Shown: positions 23,165 through 35,130, counted from the first letter of the stretch. The stretch is 64,000 nt of DNA from Diospyros lotus (GCF_014633365.1 NC_068344.1:5779327-5843326); one strand, 5' to 3'. Program-made: numbers and translations. The notes: generated by a model from the sequence alone, not told the origin.

Positions 23165-23345
23165 TTAACTATAACCTCCACTTTTACAAGTTAAATAGGA
23201 ACCTCGACTTTTACAAGCTGAGCAGTAACTTCCACTTTTACGGGGCTAAGTAAAAACCCCAACTTTTACAGTTTAAATAGTAACCTTCACTTTTCATGAG
23301 GTAAGTAGGAACCCCTGCTTTTATGGGTTAAGCAGTAACCTTTTG
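23165..23345. repeat. Minisatellite, unit about 42 bp, four copies
   Basis: Phrases of the form AACCTCCACTTTTACAAG, then TTAAATAG or TTAAGCAGT, recur about every 42 bp with substitutions. Copy 1 has a single matching unit near 6105-6150, so the array expanded in this copy only. Confidence 0.7.
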
Positions 23346-24097
23346 CATGAGCATTTTACACACTTAGCTCAGTCACAACCAAGACATTGTTTTTCAAGGT
23401 GCAAGCATAACCTTTACAACTTTCACAGTATATGTGAAGAATTTGTCAAGAGAAAAATATAAGATGTTATAATAATATCAAGTATTTTCTTGAGCAAAAG
23501 AGAGTTAAAAGAATAAATGAATGAAGCACTCAACTCTTTTTATCCTAAATCTAGTTTAAAAGATATGCATGAAATCTCACCAAATAAATACTTAAAGAGT
23601 GATCATAGAAGATAAACTAGAAGAATCATTCACTCAAGCATAGTAAACTGGTCTAAAAAAATTTAGCTTGTTGTAAGGATTAGCTTGACTTAGCACAACA
23701 GCCACAACCCTCATGGCTGGCTGATCATCAGCTATTTCCTCTTTGAAGTTCTTGTCCTTTTATAGAAGTTTAAGGCTTGAATTTAGCATTGATACTTGCA
23801 CACACTCATAACTTCTTTTATTTAACCAATAACGATTACATTTATTAGAAACCATATGCATATTATAAAGATAGGCATTAAGTATACTTGCATAAATATA
23901 TTTTAATTTTTTTTTTTATAAGAGAACACTGTTAGACTTCATAGGATAAAAAAATAAAGCTCTAACGGTCGAATTGTCCTCTTTTTGCTTCTTGAGTAAC
24001 GATTATAAAATTTGCAATCAGATGCTTGTTACTCAACTAACTCCTGGAGATACTCGACTAATATACGAGCATACTCAATTGGATATCTCGTGTAATT

Positions 24098-25440
24098 TGT
24101 TAGAACGGGAGGTGCTATGGCACACACTAAGAGGGGGGTGAATTGGCTATTTTAAAAATCTTGATAAGACTTGAAATCTTTTTGACCCAATTGAGGTTTT
24201 AGTGATTTAAAACATTAAACATATGAAATGACAAATATAAAGCTCAATGAATGTAAAAGCAAGAAGGATAAATGACATAAAGAATTTATAGTGGTTCGGT
24301 TTAAACCAAGCCTAATCCCACTACCTTAGCTCCCACTAAGGATTTTGAACCAATTCACTAAAACCTCATACTTACACAAGTAGGCCCTCTAGCTACACAA
24401 GCTAGGAAATGCAACCTCCTACTTAAATCAAATAGGCCCTCTAGTTACACAAGCTAGGAAAACAGCCCCTTGCTTCAACGAGCAAGTCCTCTAGCACAAA
24501 TCTAGGAAAATAAGAATGATACAAATGTAAAGAGAGAAGCTAAGAGTTAACACTCTTAATTACAAGTTCTCTCACAATGAAAACAAGGCTTAATAATTAA
24601 TTTACAATAATAGAACAAAGCCTTGCATAGAAAAATATAACAATGAAAGCACAGAGAACATTGTAAGCACGAATAAAATGATTTGTAATATTTAGATCAT
24701 CTCATTTCCGTCCATTAGTCTTCTCTTGATCATCCATGACATGTATATATAAGTGTCCCACAAAGTTGAAGAGAAATATAACCGTTTGGAGCTGTTGGGA
24801 TTTGTAAAACTAGCCGTTGGAAGCTTTCTGCAAAACACATAGTCGACAGAAGAAAATGCATAGTTGACTATTTTTACAAATAAAACAAAACATAGTCGAC
24901 AGACAAAAACGCATAGTCGACTATCTTATAACACAAAAATTCCATAGTCGACAGATACATATGCACAGTCGACTATTGCAAAAATGTGAAGAAAATTTTG
25001 AATTTTATGAACAAAAATAGTCGACAGATGAAAAGCCATAGTCGACTATCCTTATATGATAGTCGACAGATTCAAAAATAGTCGACAGATGCCTTAAATA
25101 GTCGACAGATCAAATCAGCATAGTCGACTATCCTTATAACATAGTTGACTATTTTTAGGCATAGTCAACAGTATTAAACCACATAGTCGACTATCCTTTT
25201 GAAAACATTGAAAACTTAATAAATCCTCATTTTGATCTTTTGAAAGCAAGTTGAGATTATCAAAAGTATATTTTGAAACAAAACCTCACTCAACCATACT
25301 CAATATTTCTTCCATAGGATTTTATACCTTGCTTCAAAAATCATATATTACAAATTTGTTTTCTCATTCATATAATCCATAGAGATTGATTTTCATATAG
25401 TCATTATCAAAACTATTTTATTATCAAGAGTAAAATATCA
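24098..25440. mobile_element. TG...CA element with target duplication TAATT and an AGTCGACT word array
   Basis: A 1,343-bp unit runs from TGTTAGAACGGG to AAATATCA and is flanked by TAATT (24093-24097 and 25441-25445). Removing it restores continuity with TCGAGTA repeat copy 1 (GGATAT ... CGATTATA ... CCTCACTCGAGTATG). TG/CA ends and a 5-bp duplication suggest a solo LTR or a small non-autonomous LTR element. The left third has a duplicated phrase TAGGCCCTCTAG with ACACAAGCTAGGAAA (24380-24470). The middle (24840-25190) carries the palindromic word array. No coding sequence is present. Confidence 0.6.
24840..25190. repeat. Array of palindromic ATAGTCGACTAT and AGTCGACAGA words
   Basis: About 18 copies occur in 350 bp. 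Two forms tend to alternate: a 12-bp perfect palindrome ATAGTCGACTAT, and AGTCGACAGAT in which the second half is changed. Spacing is about 20 bp but irregular. Confidence 0.85.
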
Positions 25441-26785
25441 TAATTGATTATAAGAAGCCTCACTCGAGTATGATCAACTCATTACTCGACTGATTCAGAA
25501 GCCACATAGACTTTGCATTAAGCACTCAACTACTAGACTAAGTTCACTCGACTAACACAAGTATATACTCGAGTACAAATAACTGATACTCGATTAAATC
25601 TAAACATAGAGATTTAGCCAGATTTAATTCAACCTTTACTCGACTAACATATATAGATACTCGATTGATAAAAATACTTTTAGTCGATTGATGAGAAGAA
25701 TATACTCGACTAAGGAGATGCTTGAAATTTTGATACCAAAAAAGATACTCGATTAAAAGAATATGCTCAGATTTCAATACTCGATTTTCCAAAAGCTTAC
25801 TCGAGTGGAGAAAGATCCATACTCGATTATAAAAGTATCATATTCGATTGAGTTTTAACAAACATATCTTTTATAAGAACATACTTGAGTATGTTTTTAT
25901 GATACTTGATTGAAATATATCAATACTCGATTAATATGAAAAATAAATTGAGCAATACTCAATTGACTCAAAAATCATTTTAAGATTGAAAACAAGTTTA
26001 GAAGTTTTAAAGATTATTTAAATACTTTGTCTTCAAAGCCTTCAAAAATACATATAATTAGTTGAACAAAAGACTCTTATATTTAGCCAGTTTTCGAAAA
26101 TATTTTCTCGAGAGCTTTTCATTATGCTCGATTGACACAAAATATGTGTTTTCGTTGTTTTGAAGAATATAAGGCTATATAAGCCTGAAGTTTTTCATTT
26201 TATGAAAAATATTTTCATAAGCTACATACAAAACACATTGATCAAATCATGCTCGACCTATATAAAATACATTTTGACTAATTTGAATGATATAAGTACA
26301 TAAATTTATTGAAAATATATATTTTTTAAATTATTTTTTCATAAATCAAAATATAAAATTCTCAACACACTTATTTTTCACCATTGTCTGAATTGTGCGA
26401 TTAGACCCCAATAGTACATAGACTAATGGAGTAACATGTTAATTCATCCTTTATGTTGGTTGAGCTTCCTCCATCCGGTTCATCTCCCTTAACTCGTGAT
26501 CTTGATTTGGATATAACTTTTCATTAAGCTACTCGCTTGGTGTACTACTCAACATACCATTTCAAATTTAATTTGTTAATTATTCTTCTTCATCATATTG
26601 CTTTTATCTCTTCCTTATTTTATTTTATTTTTTTTTGTAGCCATTGGTAATGTAACACCCAAGAATTTTTTTTTTGAATTTTGAAATAATTTTATCTCGC
26701 AAGAATTAAATTGCATTAAGTCATTTTGTATAGCTAAATTTTTATCTTGTAAGAATTTCATCTCTTATGTGAATGTAAGGAACGA

Positions 26786-26820
26786 TTTTTTTTTTTTTTT
26801 TTTTTTGGGGGGGGGGGGGG
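26786..26820 (+). repeat. Homopolymer junction T21-G14
   Basis: Twenty-one T followed directly by fourteen G. Such a run is hard to sequence and assemble, so its length is uncertain. Confidence 0.9.
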
Positions 26821-27111
26821 CATCCTTATAAGAAGGACATAAGTTAGAGGGAGATTGAATAGAAAGAATAGGTGAAGAAAGAGTGACTATATGTGCATCA
26901 AATCATGAAAGACATGAATTCATGACTTTTGAAAATTGCATATGAAATAAAAGAAGTCATTTCTTTACATACACATTGCTATGGTCATAGGGTTGACATG
27001 GTGTCATGAGAAGTAAAACATTTATCATGGGTGAACCTTTGAATTGTGCCCAAACACCAATCTTGCAAGTTGGTCATCTTGTTAAAGGTTATAATTAAAG
27101 GCTACCTTTCA

Positions 27112-27828
27112 GACAGTGTCGTATATGAGATTTTGAGGCCCTGAATTAGAAATATAAAAATGGGTCCCTAAATCATAGTATATATTCAAATTTTATTTTT
27201 TTATAATAAAATATCAAAAAAATAAATAAATATTCATACCATATCAAATAATAAAATAATTTTTTTTCAAAATAATCAATTAAAAACTAATCTTTTTACA
27301 ATTTTGAAGGCAAAAATATCAATCAAATTAACATAATCAAATTGTTCGAATATTTTTTTTAATAGACAACATAGTCTATTCATTCAATCTCTTTTATCAC
27401 ATAGTATATCCCAAATGGTCAACTATTGTGCATGTATCTTAGCCCATTGTCTGATCAACTAATACAACATTTTAATCTATTTATGTATTGTAATTAATCC
27501 TAACTTTTAGACAATACTAAATCAACAACATCAACAAATATATATATATATAACAAGTTTAGGGTTGAGCAGGAACTAAACCCAATTGGTTGTGGCATTA
27601 TAAAAGTATTAAAATAAAAAACAATTATTGAGTCTTAACTATAATAAAGAAAAGTACTAATTTACAAAGGTCAAATTTTGAAGGAGGAGAGACTTTATAC
27701 AAGGGCAAAACTATCATTTTAAAATAGGGGAAAAATGGTCAATTTATCCCCAAATTTATGGGCCCCCTAAATTGGCAGAATTTCTGATCCCTGAGACAAC
27801 TGTCTCTTGTGCCACACTGTAGGTTCGG
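27112..27828. mobile_element. hAT-like non-autonomous DNA element
   Basis: The left end ACAGTGTCGTATATGAGA with TTTTGAGGCCC is mirrored at the right by GGGCCCCCTAAATTGG and, inverted, ACAGTGTGGCACAAGAGA. The GAGGCCC and GGGCCCC subterminal style is familiar from plant hAT-type repeats. The interior is AT-rich and non-coding. No 8-bp duplication could be confirmed. Confidence 0.45.
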
Positions 27829-28026
27829 GCCTACTTCCATAGGTCACTAAACTAATCTTTGGCTTATACGTACTTCAAGTACTAAACTAACTTTTTAGCC
27901 TATATATTACGTAATCATTATCTTACTCATAAAATAACTATGTAATACAGGGTATTACACTAACTTTATTTTTAGAGAATATACAATTATTATCTCTTTT
28001 TTTTAGTCCTAAACACTTTCACTAAT

Positions 28027-29960
28027 TGTTGGTAAATATATTGTATTTTGACATATTTCATCAATTAATAAAATTATTTCGAGTTTAAAAATAAGGTGCA
28101 ATAAATGATAGAGTTGTAACTTGTGAGCTAATCATAAGAGTTGTGAGTTGGCTGCATTTCTAATTAATTTTGGACATATTTTGATTAATATCAATATTTC
28201 TCCTTTAATACGTGGCAATACGTTCATATTTATATTTTACTATTTAGATGAATCCCAAAGAGTGTAGCAATGTCAATCGAGTTATGATGAGATCATACTA
28301 ATGAGATCAAAAGACTGATGCTTCATTCTTAAACTATTCTTGGTTATAGGACTATAGAGTGCGGCCTCTATAGTACCGTCAAAACCAGTACACACTATGC
28401 ATGCTGGTAAGGAAGGTAGTTGATCTTATTGACTACTTGTGTGGTGACACTAATGCAAGTGTGTAGATGTTCATTGGTGAATGAATTCACTGAATGACTT
28501 AACTTGAGAACACTCAAATGGTAATTCTTACTAAATGTCAATTGGGAGTTCTATGTAACAACATGTGCTAGTAATCTCTTTTCCTCGGATACCACAATTA
28601 TCTTGTATGAGGAGTGTCATGCTTTGATGCCACTGTATGGGGTCCAGTAAGATGAGTCCCTAATAAGGAGGTTATTGAGTATGATCCGAATCATACAAAA
28701 GTAGGTGAGTACGTAAGATGAAATCTATCGACCTTAGTAAGATTTAAAAGATATATGCCCTATGTGAATTATGAAGTCACAACTCGAGCAGTAGTTGGCC
28801 AATGCAGATAGTTGAGAATTAATAAGAATTATTAATTTGACTATAGGAGTTGTGGATTTAACATTCGTACACATAGTGTTGGTTATTAGAAGCTTGACAT
28901 TTTACCATACTTCTAGACTATACCGGGGCATTATGATACAGGGATCGAATAGCACTGTAACTTGTCACGGAAAGGTTCATTAGAAGTGCTATTTGCATTT
29001 TATTATGATATGGGGGGCATGATACGTTGCTAGACGTTAATCTTGGTCTAAGGGCAAGATAATAATTTTTGTCATGAGATAAAATAAATTAAGGATCATA
29101 ATTAAAGAGTTTTATTAGGAATAAGATTCTATAAATTGTCCTTTACCATCTTCATAGTGAATATATAAGGTCACACATGAACAAAGAAGAAGTTTCATGA
29201 AATTTTTAATGGGACTAAAAAATATTTTTGGGGCCCATAAGAATTCGTGGATTTTTGGGGTGAGCTAGCACTCACGAAAAAATTCACGGGATATCAACAA
29301 AATGAACAAAAAGTAAAACAAGGTAAAAAAAACCCACAAATGGGTTGGGCCTTGGCCCAACATGTTTATAACATACTTAGGCTTTCTATAAATCCCTAGT
29401 TTGACTAGGGTTTGAAAGGCTCTCCATTTTTTGCCTCATCCCCTTTGTTTTCTAGAGAGAGAAAGTGTGGTTTTTGTGAAAAACAAATTTTTTTTTCAAG
29501 TGTTGGATTAGATCTTGTATGGTTGATGTAAGGAGATCAAAGGGGCATGCTGATGGACATCTATTGAAGCTTCTCTTTGGTGTGGATCACTTATAGATGG
29601 TGGGTAATATCTCATGGCATAAATATTCATCCATTCTTCATCGGACAATCAAAATGTTTGATTTTTTGTTATATATTTTTTATTTTTGAAAGATTATATA
29701 TTTGCAAACTAGATCTGGTCTCTTCGGGTTTCAAGTTTAGCCAAAAAGTTGGGTTGATCCATTTTTTTTTAATTTTTTCACTATGTTGGGATCTAAGAAA
29801 CCCAATAATAAATGTATTGTTCTTTAATTTGTAGATTTTTTGGTAATTTATCTTTGTTTTTTATTAAAAAAATATGTGAAGTAATAATTGTTACATTATT
29901 AGCCTTTGAGAATAGAATAATCAAGAAGAATTCATTACCACACACAATGCCACCATAAAT
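28027..29960 (+). repeat. Copia-like LTR
   Basis: This starts TGTTGGTAAATATATTG, typical of plant Ty1/copia LTRs. It contains a strong promoter-like block (CTTTCTATAAATCCCTAG, TATAAAT at 29397-29403) and a GAGAGAGAAAG leader. No coding domain flanks it. The right end lies somewhere in 29900-29960 and no target duplication was identified. Confidence 0.4.
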
Positions 29961-31435
29961 AATGGTGTCTGTGAGAATCGATACTTACATTGTGGTGTAA
30001 AACATTGGAGATAATGCGGAGTTAAAAAAAGAAAAATACAACATGAAAGTTACGATATAATGTCTCAAAATATTGTCTTCAAAATGACATTTTATTGAAT
30101 TTTTATAACAAAATTATCTTCTACCTTACGTTTTAATTTATCACTACAAATTCTTTTATATAATTGTTTAATCTTTTGCTAAAGAAAATACCTTTCCTCC
30201 AAGAATTTTCATACCAAAGCATGTCATGACAATTGCTTTTAATTTGACATCAAAAGTTGACTTTTAGTAGAGAATTAATTATTACTTTTAGTGGCAAAAT
30301 TGTCAACTATCTTTAGAAACATAACTTGCTATGACAATATTTGTGTCATAACAAAGTACTTTATAACGATAAAGTTTTTGCTATAATCTCTTTTCACTCT
30401 ATACGTCTGATTATATTAACATTTTTATCATTATTTAACATCTGTTAAAAAATTTTAAATGACCAAACTACCCTCTCCTTACTTTCTCTCTCTTTTTATT
30501 TCGCCATGAATTAGGTCACTACAGAAGAAAAAGACCATATGCCTCCAATCACCGAAAGAAAAAGGAGGTATTGTCATCTAATAGTGATTATAATTCTAAC
30601 ATGCACACTTAAAAGGAAAGACAAAGAAAGAGACGAGAGAAAGAGAAAGACAAAAATATAGAGGAGAGACTCGAAAATAAAATAATCAATTTGTCCAATT
30701 ATTAATATCTAAGTACTCTTTGTTATTGTTTTACTAAAGTTTAGGGATTCTTTGCGCAATTTACTTTTAAGGTTTATGATAAAAATTATTGTGTCGTCAT
30801 ATATTTCAATTTTTGGTTCTATTTGTTTGGATGTAAAATGTTTGTCACTATAAAATAATTTTTAAATGAAAATATTTTATATACAGAGATATTTTTATTT
30901 TATCTTCTCTTATTTTGTATACATGTGAAAATGATTTTATTTTTTAACATTAAAATAATCTATTTTCATTATTTTGTTCCCCTCATTTATACAAGTAGTA
31001 TTTCCACAGCCTTCACACCTCATCAAACCCAACACCCATTGCACTTCTTCTCCTCCACCTTCAAATTCTATGATGAGATGTGTTGAAAAGATCTCTCACG
31101 AAAGGTGAAGAATGACTTATTGAATAAATTTGATTTGATAAGGTATTTTTGTCTTTTAGCATAGAGATATTGTTTCATGTTTTTGATAATCAAACATTAA
31201 AAAATAGATAAAATATTTTCCTAAAAGACATTTTCAAACAAAGAAAGGGCATTTATGCTAAAGATTTTCCTATTAAATACAATTATGACAATTATCATAA
31301 TTTGCCACTAAAACATAACTTTTAAAGATAAATTAATTTTTTTTTTTTGTAAATAAGATGTATTAACAAAAAAAAAATGTGAAAACATCTACACAATCAA
31401 AACCAAAGCATATCCCAACCCACAACAATATCAAG
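29961..31435. other. Intergenic, no gene recognised
   Basis: AT-rich. The segment starting at 30766 (TTAAGGTTTATGATAAAAAT) recurs at 32778, where it joins the truncated pseudogene. No coding frame is present. Confidence 0.5.
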
Positions 31436-31444
31436 AAAAGACAA

Positions 31445-31690
31445 ACACTAGCCTCCAAAGACACAGTCAAGTGGTAAAAGAGGGGGTTGTAAAGATGCAG
31501 TCATACTAAAGACTGTTAGTGTGGGATCGATTCTTAGGGGAAATAATTTTTTTTGAGGGTGGTCTTTGGTAAGTGTTAGTGGACGCAGCCTCAAACCCTA
31601 ACCATTTAGGCATATCCCTTGATTTACCTCTCTCGTGATGACCCAGGGACGGATTCGGCGAGGGATGCAAGTGATGGCACGTAATCCAAA
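31445..31690 (+). mobile_element. tRNA-derived SINE, copy A
   Basis: An A-box-like CAGTCAAGTGGTAA is followed by a B-box-like GGATCGATTC about 75 bp later. A non-tRNA body (TTGAGGGTGGTCTTTGG and onward) follows, ending in an A-rich tail near 31690. The order and several phrases (box sequences, CTCTCGTGATGACC against CTCTCGATTTATC) resemble copy B at 60926-61140. The box spacing is longer than in a real tRNA and there is no cloverleaf, so it is not a functional tRNA gene. Confidence 0.45.
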
Positions 31691-31977
31691 ACAAAAAAGA
31701 AAAAGAAAAGAAGGGATCAAAACATGGAATAAATACAAAATATACTAAAATCTCTTGACGAGAAAGACATGACTCTATTCACATCTTCTAAGCAGTGGAA
31801 AACCCAAAAATTGAGATCGAGATAATTGGTATGAAGAGATCTTGAAATCAGCTATAAAGCTCGTGGATAAAAATTGTTTAAGGGGTCCAAATATAACTTT
31901 TTAGTGATGAAAATTATGTCACCATATATTCCAAATTCCTATGCCAAATTTAATCATCTAATTTATTCACTAAAACT

Positions 31978-32777
31978 TCTTTTAATGATGAATTAATTAA
32001 GCTTTGTTGAGAAATTGTCGAATGCCTCAAAGCACAACTTTTTTGTGATATATAGTTCCCTATTTTCGTTACAACAGACCAACTTTTTGTTGGCAATATA
32101 AGTTTCTTTTAGTGGATTCACATTGAAAACTAGCCATAGATCCAAAAAATATCTAAACCTGAAACATTTGAGAGGTTTGCGGCTCTTGCGCTTTGTTAGT
32201 TTGCCCCAAAATAGACAACAATTGTCGCTTTCAATCTCAAACAGTTGGCCTGGTGTATGAACTGAACACACCAAGATAACAGCTTTACTTCTATACTGTT
32301 TCTTCTTCCAAATTCCAACTTCAAATAAACCCAAATTTATTTGGCTCGTAAATTACGGATTAGACGAAGTCAAGTCTAAACTAATTAGCTGCCATCAGTG
32401 GAAACCAAACTCAAGTTCTCGCTTAAGTCATTCATAATGTGGGATATATACACACACACACACACACACATATATATACATGCAGTCGATCTAAAGCCAT
32501 AAAAGAACAAAACTGAGGTTTCCATGAATGGAATCCTAAACTTTGATTAACTGCAAATTAAACATTAAATTAAGCAAACCCATATATCGATCTCTCATGG
32601 AATTGATGGATATTGATTAACATGGAACTTGGTTCATGGCTCTGAGATCGATCCCATATGTCGTCGTCCCAGGCGACGTCGCTGTAAAGCGTGTTGTAAG
32701 CCTCGCCGGCCAGATACTCTATACCCTATGACGGGCACCCGAACGCCCCCCACGACATTTGCTCGTCCGCGGCGCTC
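31978..32777. repeat. Segmental duplication, copy 1
   Basis: About 800 bp matches 34068-34966 at high identity, with indels. It covers the 3' flank and the C-terminal coding part of the small gene at 34810-35130. It stops abruptly at GGCGCTC, after which unrelated AT-rich sequence begins. Confidence 0.8.
32625..32777 (-). pseudogene. Truncated copy of the small Lys/Glu-rich gene at 34810
   Basis: Only the C-terminal part remains. The frame reads SAADEQMSWGAF and GIEYLAGEAYNTLYSDVAW as in the intact gene, but a Trp codon has become TAG (minus strand, near 32729-32731). A 4-bp insertion (ATCG, near 32646-32653) shifts the last residues. The 5' half, start codon and promoter are missing. It is a partial duplicate, not a gene. 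Confidence 0.8.
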
Positions 32778-34067
32778 TTAAGGTTTATGATAAAAATTAT
32801 TGTGTCATTATATGTTTCAATTTTTGGTTCTATTTATTTGGATGTAAAATGTTTCATTATTAAATAATTTTAAAATGAACATATTATTACTACAATATCA
32901 CTATGATGATATTACTACTACAATAGTGATATTACTGTAATAATTTTTTAGTATTAGGTATTTATTTATAGATCTACTACTCATTTATATATATACAAAA
33001 AAAGATCAACTTGTACAAATCTATATTCTGATTAGAAAATGAATCGCGAAAATAAATCTTAATACGTCATGAAAAAAGCATAGGTAACAAGATCTGAGTC
33101 AGCATATCTTTATTGAGTTTAATGACTCCACATTTATCAATGTACTTATATCTATTTAAATCAAGAGTACTCGCATCATCTAAGATTGCTTGCATCTTCT
33201 CCTAAAAATCAAGATAGTGAATTTGGACCATAAGTCTCAGCGAGACAAATTTGGATTTGCTGCATCTAGGCTAAACAAACTATTGGGTTGGATCTAGGTT
33301 GGGATTTGTCAAATCTCGATAGATCTGGACAGGCAAAGCTTGAAAGGCCAACAACTATGGCCAACTCTTTGATGATGATGATACGTGACTATTGGAGAAG
33401 ACGAAGGCGAACAGACAGAATTGTCGGTGATCGAAGAAGAAGATGGCAACCAAAAGAACGAATAGTTGAAGATAGTGGCAAATGGCACAAGAGCCATCTT
33501 CGACAATGGCAAAAAGCACAAAGGTCAACAGTTATAGCAACTACTGGAGATGATTGAAGGCAAAGGAGATTCGATGGCTGAGACAGGGATAATGTCGACC
33601 AAAGAAGACCAATGCGACAATTGGAAACGACCAATCACTAGCAAAGGCGAAGACGAAGATGATGATCGAAAAAGATGCATCGATTGAAGGAGGCACAAGA
33701 ATAGTCACGATGATTGAAAACGGTGAGTGATGTAGTTGATGGCAACTACAACAGGACTAATGTCGGTTGGCGATGACTAGCAAATCGGTGGGTAACAACA
33801 ATCGATGATGATAGAGTACAAGCGATTGACGGTGACGATGATGACAGCAAGAAACCTAGGTGACAAAAAAGATGAAGAATTTCATATTTGACGATTGAGA
33901 CCTGTCAAGATGCTCATGGTTTGATTCAACAGGTTTGATATTAGTTCGTATGAATTTAGAATTGAAAACAAACTACGATCAAAGTATCGAATACTAAAAC
34001 GAACACAAAAGTTATAGATAAAAAACCTAAATTAAAAAAAAAAACAAAGGTACAAATAATTTATTCA
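32778..34067. other. Intergenic between the duplicated segments
   Basis: 32778-32880 repeats the sequence at 30766-30870. From 33340 to 33880 the DNA is rich in GATGA/GACGA words and gives long but low-complexity open frames on both strands, without domain content. A similar GA-rich texture occurs inside the Mutator-like element (56330-56720). Confidence 0.4.
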
Positions 34068-34966
34068 CTAAAGTCTCTTTTATTGATGAATTAATTAAGC
34101 GTTGTTGACGAAATTGTCAAATGCCTCGAAGCACAACCTTTTGTGATAGCTCCCTATTTTCGTTATAACAGACAAACTTTTTGTCAGAGTCTTTATGGCA
34201 ATATAATAATTTCTTTTAGTGGATTAACATTGAAAATTAGCCATAGATCCGAAAAATATCTAAATGTGAAACTTGCGGCTCTTGCGCTTTGTTAGTTTGC
34301 CCCAAAATAGACAACAATTGTTGCCTTCTGTGTGCTGGATATAAATATATTTGCCCCTATTTTTAAAACATACATAAAGCAGGCTGTTTCAATCTCTAAC
34401 AGTTGGCCTAGTGTATGAACTGAACCCACCAAGATAACAGCTTTACTTCTGTTTCTTCTTCCAAATTCCAACTTCAAATAAACCCAAATTTATTTGGCTC
34501 GTAAATTGCGGATTAGACGACGTTAAGTCTAAACTAATTAGCTGCCACTTAGACTAATTGGCTGCCATCAGTGGAAACCAAATTCAACTTCTCGCTTAAG
34601 TCATTCATCATGGGATATACATATATACACACACACATATATATATACACACATACATGCAGTCGATCTAAATCCATTAAAAGAACAAAACTGATGTTTC
34701 CATGAATAGAATCCTAAACTTTGATTAGTAACTAAAACTGAAACTGCAAATTAAACATTAAATTAAGCAAACCCATATATCGATCTCTCATGGAATTGAT
34801 GGATATTGATTAATTTGGAACTTGGTTGATGGCTCTGAGATCCCATATGTCGTCGTCCCAGGCGACGTCGCTGTAAAGAGTGTTGTAAGCCTCGCCGGCC
34901 AGATACTCTATATCCCATGATGGGCACCAGAACGCCCCCCACGACATTTGCTCGTCCGCGGCGCTC
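34068..34966. repeat. Segmental duplication, copy 2 (with the intact gene)
   Basis: Partner of 31978-32777. It has small indels against copy 1, including an extra segment near 34326-34385. It runs into the coding region of the intact gene, which continues beyond the break of copy 1. Confidence 0.8.
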
Positions 34967-35130
34967 CACCACCGTGCCTCCGCCTCCTCCTCTGCCGCCA
35001 CATGTTCCCGGCGGCACTCCCTCTTCTTCTTCTCCTCCTCCTCAACCGCCGCCACCGCTTTCTCCTCCTCCCTCCTCTTGGCCTTCCTCGCCGGCGGCCT
35101 GCTCTCTCCCGTACTCCTCTGCCTCTTCAT
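34810..35130 (-). CDS. Small Lys/Glu-rich plant protein with conserved-looking acidic/aromatic C-terminus
   Basis: A single exon of 106 residues starts MKRQRSTGE. Residues 14-30 are basic and likely nuclear-targeting (RKAKRREEEK). Residues 25-52 form a Glu/Lys/Ala-rich stretch that would make a charged helix. The C-terminus (MSWGAFW, then EYLAGEAYNTLYSDVAWDDD and IWDL) is aromatic and acidic and looks like a defined module. From memory it resembles a small plant family annotated as NST1-like stress-response proteins, but I hold that loosely. A TATA-like CTATAAG on the minus strand lies 94-99 bp before the ATG. Most of the coding half and 3' flank was duplicated to 31978-32777, where the copy is broken, which supports this one as the parent. 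The function is unknown. Confidence 0.6.
   Translation of the reverse strand: MKRQRSTGESRPPARKAKRREEEKAVAAVEEEEKKKRECRREHVAAEEEAEARWWSAADEQMSWGAFWCPSWDIEYLAGEAYNTLYSDVAWDDDIWDLRAINQVPN

Larger units (their letters stand above)
22985..26367 (-). repeat. TCGAGTA-word repeat, copy 2 (LTR-like, interrupted)
   Basis: This is the reverse-complement relative of the repeat at 2098-6180. The right end CTCAACA near 26367 corresponds to the TGTTAAG start of copy 1, and the blocks at 23390-23990 match copy 1 around 5400-6060. Word variants (ACTCGATT, TACTCGAC and others) crowd 23990-24090 and 25440-26130. The copy is split at 24098-25440 by another element. It also carries an extra tandem array at 23170-23345 that copy 1 has only once. 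The left boundary is approximate. Confidence 0.6.
26651..27959 (+). repeat. LTR-like repeat, TGTAACACCC to GGGTATTACA
   Basis: The ends TGTAACACCC and GGGTATTACA are a good short inverted pair with TG/CA tips, and the start resembles the LTR starts elsewhere in the window. The flanking pentamers (GGTAA and CTAAC) do not match, so an exact insertion is not shown. The region is itself interrupted by an inverted-repeat element at about 27112-27828. Confidence 0.4.

Noticed and set aside
33288..33634. Overlapping frames on both strands in GA-rich DNA
   Set aside because: Low-complexity GATGAC-type sequence opens frames by composition. No domain, no splice signals and no conserved blocks.
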